Made by a program: the position numbers and the translations under genes | In this document: in pieces, positions 25,513-35,360 of the stretch | Layout: each line of letters opens with the position of its first letter | Position numbering within the stretch: the first letter of the stretch is position 1 | The notes under the pieces: generated by a model | Told to the model about the DNA's origin: nothing | The model's database searches: none | Seen by the model: only the letters and a program-made list of their open reading frames with translations | Source: Cupriavidus pauculus | GTDB taxonomy: Bacteria > Pseudomonadota > Gammaproteobacteria > Burkholderiales > Burkholderiaceae | Direction of reading: 5' to 3' | Assembly (NCBI RefSeq): GCF_008693385.1 | Contig: NZ_CP044067.1 | Location: 1,924,501-1,988,500, forward strand | DNA: 64,000 bases

Positions 25513-27618
25513 TTACTTCTTCAGGCCCAGGCGGTAGTCCACCGCGTACGGCAGCTTGCCCGGGCTAGATGCGGTGACCGGTTGCGAGAGCTTGGTGAAC
25601 TCCGATTCGACGAAGGCATCCAGACGGCCCAGCTGTGCCGCGGTCTTGCCGTTGCTCACCGGCGCATCGGGCGCCAGCGCCACCATGGCTTCGGCGGCCT
25701 TGCGTACCGCGGCGAGGTAGCTCGTGGTGTCGTCGAGGTTCACGGTCTTCAGGTCCACCACCTTGCGCAGCCAGTCGCCCCAGTAGAACTCCGTGAACTC
25801 GGTGGCGTCGGACAGTTGCGAATAGCCGATGTCGCGCGTGAAGTAGACCAGCGAGCGGTACGGATCGTTGCCCAGGCCGTTGGCGAGCCCCAGCGCGCGT
25901 GGCAGATCGGCCGGATAGATCGGACGGTTGTCCGGATCCTTCAGCCAGACCAGCCTGCGCTCGCGCAGCGTGCGGAAGAACGTCGCGCGGTTCAGGTTCA
26001 TCAGATTGTCCTGCACCTTGACGTACGCCTTGGACTGCGGGCCGCCGGTCGGGGCTTCGGTCATCGTCGTGAACGCATGGTGACCGTCGGTCAGATAGGG
26101 CTCGCCGTACGGGCCGACCACGAGCGTCTTCATGTCCTGTGGCTTGTTGCCGACGACCTGCGTGCAGCCGAACGAGCTCAGGTTGTCGATACGCGCGGTG
26201 GTGAGGTTCAGGTTCTTGTCGCTCTTGTTCTGGCCATTGTTCTCGCACGCGTCATCGAAGTTCTTGACGGGATCCTTCGCATAGCGGCCCAGCTTGTAGT
26301 AGATCTGGTCGCGCCCGATCGCGGGCTGCGTCGGACGCAGGTCGCGCAGCGTCACCAGCAGGTTGTCGCCGGCCTTCGCGTTCACGTACGTGGCGATCGG
26401 GGCCGGGGCCGGCAGCGGCGCGCAGACGGCCGGCAGCAGATGCTTGCTGCCCGGCTCCTGACGCACCTGATAGGCGAGCTTCGCGCTGACCGGCAGCAGC
26501 GTGAGGCTGGCCGTGGCGGCCTGGCCGGCCACCGTGGTCTGCCACGTGCCGCCGATCAGACCGTTCGCCTTGACGCCCGCCACCGTGTTGTAGGTGAGCG
26601 GCACATCGACGGGCACGTTGTCCGCCGCGAGCGTATTGCCGCTCACGGAAACGATATTGCGGCGCGTGCGGCCGGTCAGGGCGTCGGCCGCGTCGAGCTC
26701 GGGCTCGGCGCAGACCCAGTCGCCATCGATCGCAGTGGCCGGCAGCGCCTGCGCGGTGCGCACGATCCAGTTGCCGGCCGTGTTGCCGGCACCGGTGCCT
26801 GGCTCGTCGACGAACAGGGCCACCTGGCCCGTCTGGCGGCCCGCGAACACGCGGCCGACCTTGGCACCGGCCAGCGTCAGCGTGTAAGCGCCGGGGTAGC
26901 GCGTCTGGTCCGCATCCGCGGTCAGGCTGCCGATCTGGCCGCCCGCGCAGTCCGCGGCGAAACCCTGACCCGCGCAGACGCGCACGCTGCCGTCGGCGGC
27001 GATATCGAGCTGGCCTGCCGAGGCACTGGCGCCAGTCTGGCGCAGGAATGCGTAGGTGCCGGCGATCTCCGACAGTTGCGCGCCACGGTTGGCCGCGCTG
27101 ATATAGCCCTGCAGCAGGGTGCCATCGGCCAGCCTGACGTTGGGCACCTTGCCCAGCGCGCCGGACAGCACGCCCTCGTCGATCGTGAACGTGAACGTGA
27201 TGGCCGATGCGGCGGTGGCCAGTGCCGCGGGCGCGTCGGCGCTGGCCGTCAGGCCCGAGACGCGGTAGGTGCCGCTGGCTGCGTCCAGCCCGTACTGGCC
27301 GACGAGGCTGCCGGCGAGGCCGACGCGCGAATCGAGAAAGCGCACCGTCAGCTGACCGGCCGCGGGCTGGTCGAGCGTGACCGAGAGGGTATCGCCGAAA
27401 CTGACCGCGCCCACATAGGTCGTGCCGCCGGCCAGCGGCTTGACGGTCACGGTCTGTCCAGGCGTGCTGCCCCCGCCGTTATTGCCGGTGCTCGGGCTGG
27501 CGTTGGCGCCGCCGTCGCCATCGCCGCCGCAGGCGGTCAGGGCGACGGTGGCCAGCGCCAGCATGGTCAGGCGGGTCAGGCAGGGCAGGGCGAGCGGTTT
27601 CCTCGAATCGCGTGTCAT
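25513..27618 (-). CDS. Lipoprotein with ParB/sulfiredoxin-like C-terminal domain
   Basis: 701 residues. The lipobox is VALTAC at about residue 30, followed by a Gly/Asp/Ser-rich linker. Residues about 60-400 are beta-rich with no family I can name. From about 426 the sequence resembles the ParB-like nuclease (ParBc_2) family: LRPTQPAIGRDQIYYKLG, then at about 505 VGPYGEPYLTDGHHAFTTM, whose GHH lies where ParB/sulfiredoxin folds carry their active loop. An alpha-helical tail follows. Being a lipoprotein it would act outside the cytoplasm, which is odd for a ParB-like fold. It converges with the Bug gene; the 5' side faces a divergent Tat protein gene. Confidence 0.65.
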   Translation of the reverse strand: MTRDSRKPLALPCLTRLTMLALATVALTACGGDGDGGANASPSTGNNGGGSTPGQTVTVKPLAGGTTYVGAVSFGDTLSVTLDQPAAGQLTVRFLDSRVGLAGSLVGQYGLDAASGTYRVSGLTASADAPAALATAASAITFTFTIDEGVLSGALGKVPNVRLADGTLLQGYISAANRGAQLSEIAGTYAFLRQTGASASAGQLDIAADGSVRVCAGQGFAADCAGGQIGSLTADADQTRYPGAYTLTLAGAKVGRVFAGRQTGQVALFVDEPGTGAGNTAGNWIVRTAQALPATAIDGDWVCAEPELDAADALTGRTRRNIVSVSGNTLAADNVPVDVPLTYNTVAGVKANGLIGGTWQTTVAGQAATASLTLLPVSAKLAYQVRQEPGSKHLLPAVCAPLPAPAPIATYVNAKAGDNLLVTLRDLRPTQPAIGRDQIYYKLGRYAKDPVKNFDDACENNGQNKSDKNLNLTTARIDNLSSFGCTQVVGNKPQDMKTLVVGPYGEPYLTDGHHAFTTMTEAPTGGPQSKAYVKVQDNLMNLNRATFFRTLRERRLVWLKDPDNRPIYPADLPRALGLANGLGNDPYRSLVYFTRDIGYSQLSDATEFTEFYWGDWLRKVVDLKTVNLDDTTSYLAAVRKAAEAMVALAPDAPVSNGKTAAQLGRLDAFVESEFTKLSQPVTASSPGKLPYAVDYRLGLKK

Positions 27619-27774
27619 TGTTCTTTGTCCTTGTGGTCGTGCGTGCCGCGCGCCAGTCTAGGCACCCCCGATGACGGCGGCGTGACAGCCTGATCACCTG
27701 GCGAGACAGCCGGGACCGGAAACCGGGCGCGTTTTGGCCTAGAGTGACTGGGTCGGAACAACGCGGAGGCAACC

Positions 27775-28554
27775 ATGAGTCATCCCGAGATTTCTGCGCG
27801 CGTGTCACGGCGCACCGTGCTGCTGGCCGGCGTCGCGCTGGCCGTGACAGGCGGCCTTGTCCGCGCGCAGGCCCCGGCGGCGAAGGCAGCCACTACGACG
27901 AACGTGGCGAACGCGTCCAACGCGGCGAAAGCGCGTATCGGCGTGATCGGGTCCGGCCGCATCGGCGGCACGATTGGCGGACTGTGGGTCAAGGCCGGCC
28001 ATTCCGTGATGTTCTCCTCGCGGCATCCCGAGGAATTGAAGTCGATGGCCGACAAGCTCGGCCCGCTCGCGCAGACGGGCACCGTGGCACAGGCCATCGC
28101 CTTTGCCGACGTGCTGCTGCTGGCCGTGCCCTACGGCGCGGTGCCGGCGATCGGCGAGCAGAATGCATCGGCGTGGCGCGGCAAGACCGTGCTCGACGCG
28201 ACCAACGCCATTGCGGCGCGCGACGGCGCGGTGGTGGAAGAGGTGCAGCGAAACGGCATCGGCGCCACGACGTCGAAATACCTGCGTGGCGCGAAGATCG
28301 TCCGCGCGTTCAACTTCACCGGCGCGACCGAATTCGCGCGCGAGAGCCATCGCAGCGGGGCGCCGCTGGCCGTACCGATCGCGGGCGACGATGCGCAGGC
28401 GCTCGAGGTCGCCTCGCAACTGGTGCGCGACGCGGGATTCGAACCGGTGGTGGTGGGCGGTCTATCGACGGCGGATCGCTTCGCGCCGGGCGGGAAACTG
28501 TTCCGTCAGATGGGGACCGCCGAGGAATTCCGGCGCGCGATGGCGCAGCAGTGA
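27775..28554 (+). CDS. Tat-exported NADP-binding protein (F420-reductase-like)
   Basis: 259 residues. An N-terminal twin-arginine signal is visible: VSRRTVLLAGVALAVTGGLV, cleaved near RAQA. The mature part starts a Rossmann fold, IGVIGSGRIGGTIGGLWVKA, followed by FSSRHPEELKSMADKLG, which matches the NADPH:F420 reductase / pyrroline-carboxylate-reductase-like domain (PF03807). The cofactor-binding Gly pattern GxGxxG is intact. Cofactor-bearing proteins are typical Tat substrates, but a dinucleotide enzyme in the periplasm is uncommon. Substrate unknown. GGAGG precedes the ATG; it is divergent from the ParB-like lipoprotein. Confidence 0.8.
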   Translation: MSHPEISARVSRRTVLLAGVALAVTGGLVRAQAPAAKAATTTNVANASNAAKARIGVIGSGRIGGTIGGLWVKAGHSVMFSSRHPEELKSMADKLGPLAQTGTVAQAIAFADVLLLAVPYGAVPAIGEQNASAWRGKTVLDATNAIAARDGAVVEEVQRNGIGATTSKYLRGAKIVRAFNFTGATEFARESHRSGAPLAVPIAGDDAQALEVASQLVRDAGFEPVVVGGLSTADRFAPGGKLFRQMGTAEEFRRAMAQQ

Positions 28555-28603
28555 GGTGAGGTCGTTGCGAGGTATAGCGGGGAGGGGAGCGCGGGGGGCG
28601 CGC

Positions 28604-28993
28604 CTACAGCGGCCGCCGCTCCATCGCGACCATCGACGGGGAAAAGCCGAGCTGGCCGAAGAAGGCCGCCTCGGAAGAGCGCGCGGCGCGCAGGACCCAC
28701 GTGATATCGGGATCGTTACCCATGATATGGCGCATTAGCGCGCGGCCGATGCCGCGGCGGCGGTATTGCGGCGCGACGGCGATCATCGAGATATAGCCGT
28801 TCGCGATATCGTCGCACAGGGCGCGCACGAAGCCCACGACTTCGCCGTCTTCCACGGCCACCGCCACCCGTTGCGAATTGGCGATCAGCTGCGCGAAGCG
28901 TTCCGCGTTGCCAACCCGGTGGTCCCACCCGTTCGCCGCCAGCAGACGTCTGGCAGCCTCGACTTCCACGGGTAACGGATTCCGGATTTCCAT
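28604..28993 (-). CDS. GNAT-family acetyltransferase
   Basis: 129 residues from ATG 28993, preceded by AAGGAG; longer open sequence upstream is not coding in style. The acetyl-CoA motif A is clear at about 69-87: SMIAVAPQYRRRGIGRAL, matching Q/RxxGxG/A. The C-terminal part, FFGQLGFSPSMVAMER, fits the last strands of the fold. Acceptor substrate unknown. Convergent with the Tat protein gene, divergent from amn. Confidence 0.88.
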   Translation of the reverse strand: MEIRNPLPVEVEAARRLLAANGWDHRVGNAERFAQLIANSQRVAVAVEDGEVVGFVRALCDDIANGYISMIAVAPQYRRRGIGRALMRHIMGNDPDITWVLRAARSSEAAFFGQLGFSPSMVAMERRPL

Positions 28994-29086
28994 CGGCACT
29001 CCTTCTGAATGGCGACAGAGTGTAACGAGCGCTAGCCATCGCGTCAAACTGGCACGGTGGCATGGGTGCGCGGTATGATGACCAGC

Positions 29087-30565
29087 ATGAACGCCGCCAT
29101 CTACTCCTCCGCCCATCCGGCCGATCAGCTGGCCGAGTTCTCCGACGCCGACAGCGCGCTGGCGCGCATCCGCGAAATCTACGACAGTTCCGTCGCCGCG
29201 GTACGCGCACGGTTCGAGGCGTTCGCGCGCGGCGAGTCCCTGCCGTCCGCCGCGCACGCGTGCTACCCGTACCTGGGCGTCTCGGTCAATCTCGAGACCA
29301 TGGTCACGGACAGCCGCCCGGCCTGGGGTACCGTCGCGTATCCCGGCGTGTATGGCACCACCGTGACGCGGCCCGACCTGCTGGCCGATTACTATCGCGA
29401 CCAGATCGAGCGTTTGATCCGCTATCACCGCGTGCCGGTCGTGGTGGGCCTGTCGCGGCGGCCGATTCCGCTGCCGTTCGTCATCGAGGCATCGACCACC
29501 GATATCAGCTACACGCAGGCCCGCGAGCTCGAGGCGTCGTTCGTCCTGCCCGAGCTGTCACGCATCGACGATTCGATCGCGAATGGCACGTACGAGCCGG
29601 TACCGGGCGAGGCATGGCCGCTCTCGCTGTTTCCGGGCGAGCGCGTCGATCTTGCCCTGCAGCGGCTGTATCACTACACGGGGACCGCCCCTCACCATTT
29701 CCAGCGCTTCGTGCTGTTCACGAACTACCAGCGCTACGTCGATGAATTCGTGGCGCTCGGCCGCTCGCTGATGGCCAGCGATGGCGGCGACGGCTACGTG
29801 CGATTTGTCGAACCCGGCGACGTGACGCAGGAACTCGGCGCGAGCGATCCCGACGAGGCCGCACGGCCGCGGGCGCTGCCGCAGATGCCGGCCTATCACC
29901 TCGTCCGCGAGGACAAGCTCGGCGTGACGCTCGTGAACATCGGCGTGGGGCCGTCGAACGCCAAGACCATGACCGATCATCTTGCCGTGCTGCGTCCGCA
30001 CTGCTGGCTGATGATCGGCCACTGCGGCGGCCTGCGCCGCTCGCAGCAGCTGGGCGACTACGTGCTGGCGCACGCGTACGTGCGCGACGACCATGTGCTC
30101 GACCACGACCTGCCGCCGTGGGTCCCCGTGCCGCCGATCGCGGAGATCCAGGTGGCGCTCCAGGAAGCCGTGGCGCGCGTGACGGGTCTGTCGGGCAACG
30201 AGATGAAGACGCGCATGCGCACGGGCACCGTGGTATCGACCGATGACCGCAACTGGGAGCTCAAGTCGAAGGCGCTCTACGCGCGGTTCAACCAGTCGCG
30301 CGCGATCGCCATCGACATGGAAAGCGCGACCGTGGCGGCCAACGGCTTTCGCCTGCGCGTGCCGTACGGCACGCTGCTGTGCGTCTCCGACAAGCCGCTT
30401 CATGGCGAGCTGAAACTGCGCGGCATGGCCAATGCGTTCTATCGCCAGCGCGTCAGCCAGCATATGACGATCGGTCTCGAGGCCGTGCGCATCCTGCGCG
30501 AGAGCGGCGTGGAAGCGCTGCACTCGCGCAAGCTGCGCAGCTTCGACGAGCCCGCGTTCCGCTAG
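29087..30565 (+). CDS. amn: AMP nucleosidase
   Basis: Hydrolyses AMP to adenine and ribose 5-phosphate. 492 residues, close to the usual 484. The N-terminal domain (about 1-190) carries YPGVYGTTVTRPDLLADYY and FVIEASTTDIS; the C-terminal purine-nucleoside-phosphorylase-like domain has LVNIGVGPSNAKTMTDHLAV, MIGHCGGLRRSQQLGDYVL and AIDMESATVAANGFRLRVPY with the conserved Glu, then LLCVSDKPLHGELKL. I start at the ATG at 29087; ATGs at 29078 or 29075 are possible and none has a clear ribosome site. Converges with ompW, leaving 18 bases between stops. Confidence 0.93.
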   Translation: MNAAIYSSAHPADQLAEFSDADSALARIREIYDSSVAAVRARFEAFARGESLPSAAHACYPYLGVSVNLETMVTDSRPAWGTVAYPGVYGTTVTRPDLLADYYRDQIERLIRYHRVPVVVGLSRRPIPLPFVIEASTTDISYTQARELEASFVLPELSRIDDSIANGTYEPVPGEAWPLSLFPGERVDLALQRLYHYTGTAPHHFQRFVLFTNYQRYVDEFVALGRSLMASDGGDGYVRFVEPGDVTQELGASDPDEAARPRALPQMPAYHLVREDKLGVTLVNIGVGPSNAKTMTDHLAVLRPHCWLMIGHCGGLRRSQQLGDYVLAHAYVRDDHVLDHDLPPWVPVPPIAEIQVALQEAVARVTGLSGNEMKTRMRTGTVVSTDDRNWELKSKALYARFNQSRAIAIDMESATVAANGFRLRVPYGTLLCVSDKPLHGELKLRGMANAFYRQRVSQHMTIGLEAVRILRESGVEALHSRKLRSFDEPAFR

Positions 30566-30583
30566 GCCCGCGGGCGCCGCGCG

Positions 30584-31279
30584 TCAGAACCGGTAGCCGA
30601 CGCCGGCGCTGAACAGCCAGGGGTCGAGGTTGACGGTCGACACCTTGGTGCCGCCCGCATAGACGTTGCTCGAGATCCACGACTTCTTGGCGTCCACGTT
30701 CAGGAACCAGTGCTTCGTGAGCTTGTAGTCCATGCCGATCTGCAGCACGGGCCCCACGCTCCACCGGTCGAGCTGCAGCGAGTTGCCCGCGAGATTCGCA
30801 CCGTAGATGCGCGTCACGTTCACGCCGGCGCCCACGTAGGGCCGGAACGTGCCTTCGGGCAGGAAGTGGTACTGGAGCACCAGCGCCGGCGGCAGATGGC
30901 GGAAGGTCCCGATCTTGTTTCCGTCCAGGCTCACATCCTGGCTCTGCGGCACCGTGGCCATCAGTTCCAGCGCCACATGCGGGACGACGAAGTAGGTCAC
31001 GTCGATCTCGGGAATCCACTTGTTGTTGACCCCGATACGGTCCGAGGCGCCCACGCCGCCGATCGGGTCCGACTTGTCGTCCATCTTCAGATACGTGGAG
31101 CGCAGGCGAATCATCCAGTTGCCCTGCGTGGCGTCGTCGGCCGCGGCGGCGCCGAGCGGCATGGTGCCGATCAGGGCGGCGACCAGTGACAGGGCAAAGC
31201 GGGACGGGATGCGAGAGGTAATGCGCGGCGTAATGCGCGGGGTAATACGAGAGAAATATCCGGAGAGAGTGGCGGTCAT
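30584..31279 (-). CDS. OmpW-family outer-membrane protein
   Basis: 231 residues from ATG 31279. The signal region is unusually long: it starts MTATLSGYFSRITPRITPRI, with four RITP/RITS/RIPS units from a 12-base DNA repeat, then a hydrophobic core ending LGAAAA at about residue 50. The mature sequence matches OmpW: GNWMIRLRSTYLKMDDKSD, TYFVVPHVALELMATVPQ, GTFRHLPPALVLQYHFLPEG, RPYVGAGVNVTRIYG and a terminal GVGYRF with the closing Phe. OmpW forms an 8-strand barrel passing small hydrophobic compounds. Confidence 0.88.
   Translation of the reverse strand: MTATLSGYFSRITPRITPRITSRIPSRFALSLVAALIGTMPLGAAAADDATQGNWMIRLRSTYLKMDDKSDPIGGVGASDRIGVNNKWIPEIDVTYFVVPHVALELMATVPQSQDVSLDGNKIGTFRHLPPALVLQYHFLPEGTFRPYVGAGVNVTRIYGANLAGNSLQLDRWSVGPVLQIGMDYKLTKHWFLNVDAKKSWISSNVYAGGTKVSTVNLDPWLFSAGVGYRF
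31206..31253 (-). repeat. 12-base tandem repeat inside the ompW signal sequence
   Basis: Four 12-base units (GTAATGCGCGGC-like on the plus strand), two nearly identical in the middle, encode a repeated RITP peptide ahead of the signal core. Confidence 0.75.
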
Positions 31280-31506
31280 TTTGGTCTTCGCTTTTTTCGT
31301 CAAACTGCGAGACCAGTGTGGCGCCATCGGCATTCGCCGGCATTGACCCAACGCAAGGTATTGCGATGTCGCGAAAATCCCTCGCGACATGCGGCTTCTA
31401 TTTACATGCGGATTTATTCGTGGCGCGGCCACGTGGCGCCCGTTACGCTGTGGGCACGTGGTCTTGTACCGCGCATGTCGTGGGCGTCCAACAGGACGTC
31501 TTTCGT

Positions 31507-31541
31507 GGTGTGCCCCATGGGGGTGGGGCACACCCGTTTTT
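31507..31541 (+). terminator. Rho-independent terminator with T run on the plus strand
   Basis: GGTGTGCCCC pairs with GGGGCACACC around an 8-base loop, followed by CGTTTTT. The T run is on the plus strand, though the adjoining leuA is read on the minus strand and overlaps the T run at its stop codon. It may work in both directions or end an unrecognised plus-strand RNA. Confidence 0.7.
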
Positions 31542-33243
31542 AGGCGGCCTTGGCCTCGACAGGCGCCACGATCTGGCCCGCCTCGCTCGCCAGATGGCGA
31601 TTGACGCCCGACACGACCGCCCGCAGCGATGCGGTGACGATGCTCGCATCGACGCCCGCGCCGAATCCGGTGCCCGAATTGCCCACCCGTACTTCCACAT
31701 AGCAGGCGGCCTTCGCATCGGCGCCAGCCGACAGCGCGTGCTCGTGATAGTCCATCACGCGCACGGGTACGCCAAGTTCGCGCACGAAGGCATCGACCAC
31801 CGCATCGATCGGACCGTTACCGGCACCGCGCACGCGGGTCGGCTGTCCGTCGCGCATCAGTTCGATATCGATCTCCACATTGCCGTTGGCGGCTGACGTC
31901 ATTCGATGGGCCACGTACTGGAGCGGGGACTCGCGATCGAGGTATTCGCGGCGGAACAGCGCGTAGAGATCTTCGGCGCTGGCTTCGAGGCCCGTCTCGT
32001 CCGTCATCGCCTGCACCGCGCGGCTGAACTCGATCTGCAGACGGCGCGGCATGTAGATGCCGTGCACCTGCTCGAGCAGGTAGGCCATGCCGCCCTTGCC
32101 GGACTGGCTGTTGACGCGGATCACGGCGTCGTAGCTGCGGCCGAGGTCCGCGGGGTCGATCGGCAGGTAGGGGACTTCCCAGATGGCGTCGGCCTGCTGC
32201 TGCGCGAAGCCCTTGCGGATCGCGTCCTGATGCGAGCCCGAGAACGCGGTAAACACGAGGTCGCCGACATACGGGTGGCGCGGATGCACGGGCAATTGGT
32301 TGCAGTGCTCGACGCACTGGCGCACTTCGTCGATATCGGAGAAATCGAGGCCCGGCGACACGCCCTGCGTGTAGAGATTCAGCGCGAGCGTGACGAGGTC
32401 CACGTTGCCGGTCCGCTCGCCGTTGCCGAACAGGCAGCCTTCGACGCGATCGGCACCGGCCATTACGGCCAGCTCGGCGGCGGCCACGGCTGTGCCACGG
32501 TCGTTGTGGGGGTGTACCGACAGCACGATGTGTTCGCGCCGCGCGAGATGGCGATGCATCCATTCGATCTGGTCCGCGAACACGTTCGGGGTGCTGCATT
32601 CCACCGTGGTCGGCAGGTTGAGGATCATCTTGCGCCCCGGCGCCGCGCCCCACGCTTCGGCCACGGCATTCGACACCTCGAGCGCGAAATCGAGTTCGGC
32701 CTGGCTGAACGTCTCGGGCGAGTACTCGTAGCCCCAGTGCGTGCCCGGCTGCGCGTCGGTCAGCTCGCGGATGAGCCGCGTGCCTGTCACCGCCACCTCG
32801 CGGATCTCTTCACGCGAGGCATTGAACACGATGCGGCGCCATGCGGGCGCGATCGGGTTGTACAGGTGCACGGTGGCCCGGTGCGCGTCGCGCACGGACT
32901 CGACGGTACGGCGAATCAGATCCTCGCGCGACTGCGTCAGCACGATGATCGTCACGTCGTCGGGAATGCGCTTCTGCTCGATCAGCATGCGCACGAAGTC
33001 GAAGTCGGTCTGCGAGGCCGACGGGAAGCCCACCTCGATTTCCTTCAGGCCGATCTTCACGAGCTGCTCGAAGAATCGCAGCTTGCGCTCGACGCTCATG
33101 GGTTCGATCAGCGCCTGATTGCCATCGCGCAGGTCGGTGCTCATCCAGAGGGGCGCGCGCGTGATCTGGCGCGAGGGCCAGGTGCGGTCGGGCAAGTCTA
33201 CGGCGGTGGCGGGACGGTATTTGGCGGCGGGATTGGACAGCAT
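31540..33243 (-). CDS. leuA: 2-isopropylmalate synthase (long form)
   Basis: First committed step of leucine synthesis: condenses 2-oxoisovalerate and acetyl-CoA. 567 residues, as expected for the long LeuA type. Catalytic part: [67 protein letters not shown] with the metal His pair, and [18 protein letters not shown]. The C-terminal part (about 430-567) is the allosteric leucine-binding domain, ending [26 protein letters not shown] precedes the ATG. It stands alone here; the LeuC/LeuD-like genes at 9-10.9 kb are probably not its pathway partners. Confidence 0.95.
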   Translation of the reverse strand: MLSNPAAKYRPATAVDLPDRTWPSRQITRAPLWMSTDLRDGNQALIEPMSVERKLRFFEQLVKIGLKEIEVGFPSASQTDFDFVRMLIEQKRIPDDVTIIVLTQSREDLIRRTVESVRDAHRATVHLYNPIAPAWRRIVFNASREEIREVAVTGTRLIRELTDAQPGTHWGYEYSPETFSQAELDFALEVSNAVAEAWGAAPGRKMILNLPTTVECSTPNVFADQIEWMHRHLARREHIVLSVHPHNDRGTAVAAAELAVMAGADRVEGCLFGNGERTGNVDLVTLALNLYTQGVSPGLDFSDIDEVRQCVEHCNQLPVHPRHPYVGDLVFTAFSGSHQDAIRKGFAQQQADAIWEVPYLPIDPADLGRSYDAVIRVNSQSGKGGMAYLLEQVHGIYMPRRLQIEFSRAVQAMTDETGLEASAEDLYALFRREYLDRESPLQYVAHRMTSAANGNVEIDIELMRDGQPTRVRGAGNGPIDAVVDAFVRELGVPVRVMDYHEHALSAGADAKAACYVEVRVGNSGTGFGAGVDASIVTASLRAVVSGVNRHLASEAGQIVAPVEAKAA

Positions 33244-33849
33244 GGGTTCTCCTTCCTCGCGGAAGCTCCAGTACGGAAACGGGAAATCTTAAAAACGGGA
33301 AACGCGGAAAACAGATAACGCGAACGCGTGGCGACAGGCTGCCGAACTGCCACAGGCACTAGGCCCGGCAACCGATCACTAGGGTTAGCGATAGCGCGAG
33401 AAGGAGGGGAGAAGCAGATGCCGCACCGCCGCAAACCGGCACACGCGGCGCGCGCGAGTTCGCCGCGATGCGCGGGGCATCGGCGAAATCGACAGGGGCG
33501 GCAGCGGTGGCGTGCATGCGTTGAAGCGAAGGGCATGTATCGGACGAATGAGGGAGCGTAGTCGAAAACCGCGCCTTGCGTCAACCGCGTCGGTGCGGCG
33601 CGCCACGTGGCGGGATCGGGCAAACGGATGATCCCGCGTATCGCGCGCGCGAAAAATGGCTGACCTACGCCCGTTGTGTGGGCCGCCGCTCAGTCCTCTG
33701 ACCGGTATTGCCACGGTCCTATCGCGCATAGGCTGATAGCACGAAGAAGGCCCATGCGCGGGCACGAAGACATTGCAGGCGAACGTGGTACGCAAACAGA
33801 GAACGGAGCAGGTGCTGCGGCGCCGCAACCGGGACCGAGGGGACAGATC
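33244..33849. other. Intergenic region between leuA and the Ig-like lipoprotein gene
   Basis: About 600 bases between divergent genes. Just upstream of leuA a TTCCCGTTT motif occurs twice (33280-33305 region, minus strand). I see no clear leader peptide with leucine codons and no riboswitch-like fold. The rest holds nothing I can identify. Confidence 0.4.
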
Positions 33850-35262
33850 ATGAGAACGAATACGTGGACAACGTGGCTGCTGGCCATCTTTACCGCATTG
33901 ACGCTCGCGGCGTGCGGCGGTGGCGGCGGCGGCTCCGGGTCGGGCACCCCGACGACGGCCGGTGCGGGCGGCAGCGGCGGATCGAACGGCGGGTCGGGTG
34001 GTGGGTCGGGTGGTGGCTCGGGCTCCAACAATTCCGCCTCCAAGACCTACGTGATGCAGCTCGGGCTGACGTCGGGACAGGTCGCCGTCGGCGGTACGCT
34101 GCCGATGACCGCGACCGTCGTCGACGGCAACGGCAACGACGTCACCGTCTCTACGCAGTTCACGTGGTCGACGTCCAACAGCGCCATCGCCACGGTGACG
34201 CCAGCGAGCGCGCCGGGCACCGCCAACGTGCGCGGCACGGGCGTGGGCGTGGCCACCATCAGCGTGGTCGGCACGGTCACGGCCGCCGATGGCGCGGTCA
34301 CGCAGCTGCCGATGCAGTCGGCAAGCGTGACGGTGCTGGCCGCGGGCGCCACGACCTACGCGCTCGCGCTGCCGTATCCGGCGCTGTCGATGACGCATGG
34401 CCAGGTACTGCCCGTTACGGCGTCGCTGATCGATAGCCATGGCGCGGACCGTTCCTCCGCGGGCACGGCATGGACGTGGAACAGCAGCGGTGCCGCGGTG
34501 CAGGTCACGGGCGCGGCCAATGTGGGCACGCTGCGCGCGTTCAACACGGCCGCGGCGGTGGCGCAGGCGCTCGTCAGCGTGTCCGTTACGGCGCCGAATG
34601 GCGGCACGTTGTCGGGCCTGTTCCCGGTCTCCGTGGTGGGTGCCGGCGTGGCCAGCTACCGCCTCGTGCTGTCGCAGGGCGGCGCGCAGATCAATGCGCT
34701 CTCCGTGCTCAACGGGCGTCCGCAGTCGTTCGCCTCGCGCGTGGTCCGTAACGACGAGGTCGATACCACGAGCGCATTCGACGGGCTCTGGACGTTCACC
34801 ACGACGTCCCCGACGCTTGCCGTGCAGCCCGATGCCAGCACACGCACGACGACGATTGGCACGAGCCTGGCGAATGGCGCCGATGCGTATCAGAGCGTGC
34901 TGTCCGTCACCGCGGGGAGCCTCACGCTGACGCCACGCCCGCGCGCGAGCCTGTTCGTGACCGAGCAGCCGACCTGGGCGCTGATCTACAACGGTCCGCA
35001 GCCGCTGAAGCTGGTCAACCCGATTCCGGCCACGGTGGCCGTGCAGGTGGTCCATCGCGGTATCGACGAAGGCATCATGCAATGCGCGGGATGGAACTGG
35101 ACCACGGGCTCGAGCAACGTCTCGCTGGTCCCGGTCGTGTTCGCGCCCAACGCCATCCAGATCCAGCCGAGCGCACCGGGACCGTTCGCGGTCACCGTGA
35201 CCTGCACGGCGGGCGCCGAGCAGATGCCGCTGACCATGACGATCGCGGGTACCGTCATGTAG
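33850..35262 (+). CDS. Lipoprotein with bacterial Ig-like (Big2-type) repeats
   Basis: 470 residues from ATG 33850 (GAGGGG upstream). The lipobox LTLAAC (about 20-25) is followed by a Gly/Ser linker of some 50 residues, then a Big2-type beta domain: GQVAVGGTLPMTATVVDGNG, FTWSTSNSAIATVTP and GTGVGVATISVVGTV. A second, more divergent unit follows (about 185-300), and a C-terminal part of unknown family ends MTIAGTVM. It is presumably anchored in the outer membrane. No partner gene is obvious; the TPS-type exoprotein gene lies 98 bases downstream on the same strand. Confidence 0.75.
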   Translation: MRTNTWTTWLLAIFTALTLAACGGGGGGSGSGTPTTAGAGGSGGSNGGSGGGSGGGSGSNNSASKTYVMQLGLTSGQVAVGGTLPMTATVVDGNGNDVTVSTQFTWSTSNSAIATVTPASAPGTANVRGTGVGVATISVVGTVTAADGAVTQLPMQSASVTVLAAGATTYALALPYPALSMTHGQVLPVTASLIDSHGADRSSAGTAWTWNSSGAAVQVTGAANVGTLRAFNTAAAVAQALVSVSVTAPNGGTLSGLFPVSVVGAGVASYRLVLSQGGAQINALSVLNGRPQSFASRVVRNDEVDTTSAFDGLWTFTTTSPTLAVQPDASTRTTTIGTSLANGADAYQSVLSVTAGSLTLTPRPRASLFVTEQPTWALIYNGPQPLKLVNPIPATVAVQVVHRGIDEGIMQCAGWNWTTGSSNVSLVPVVFAPNAIQIQPSAPGPFAVTVTCTAGAEQMPLTMTIAGTVM

Positions 35263-35360
35263 CCGGCGCGCCGATCCGCTCGGACATTTCGCGGATCGGC
35301 TACAGCCTGCAGGATGCATCCGTGAGACCGTAGGCGCTCCCTCTTCACCGGAGCTCCGAC

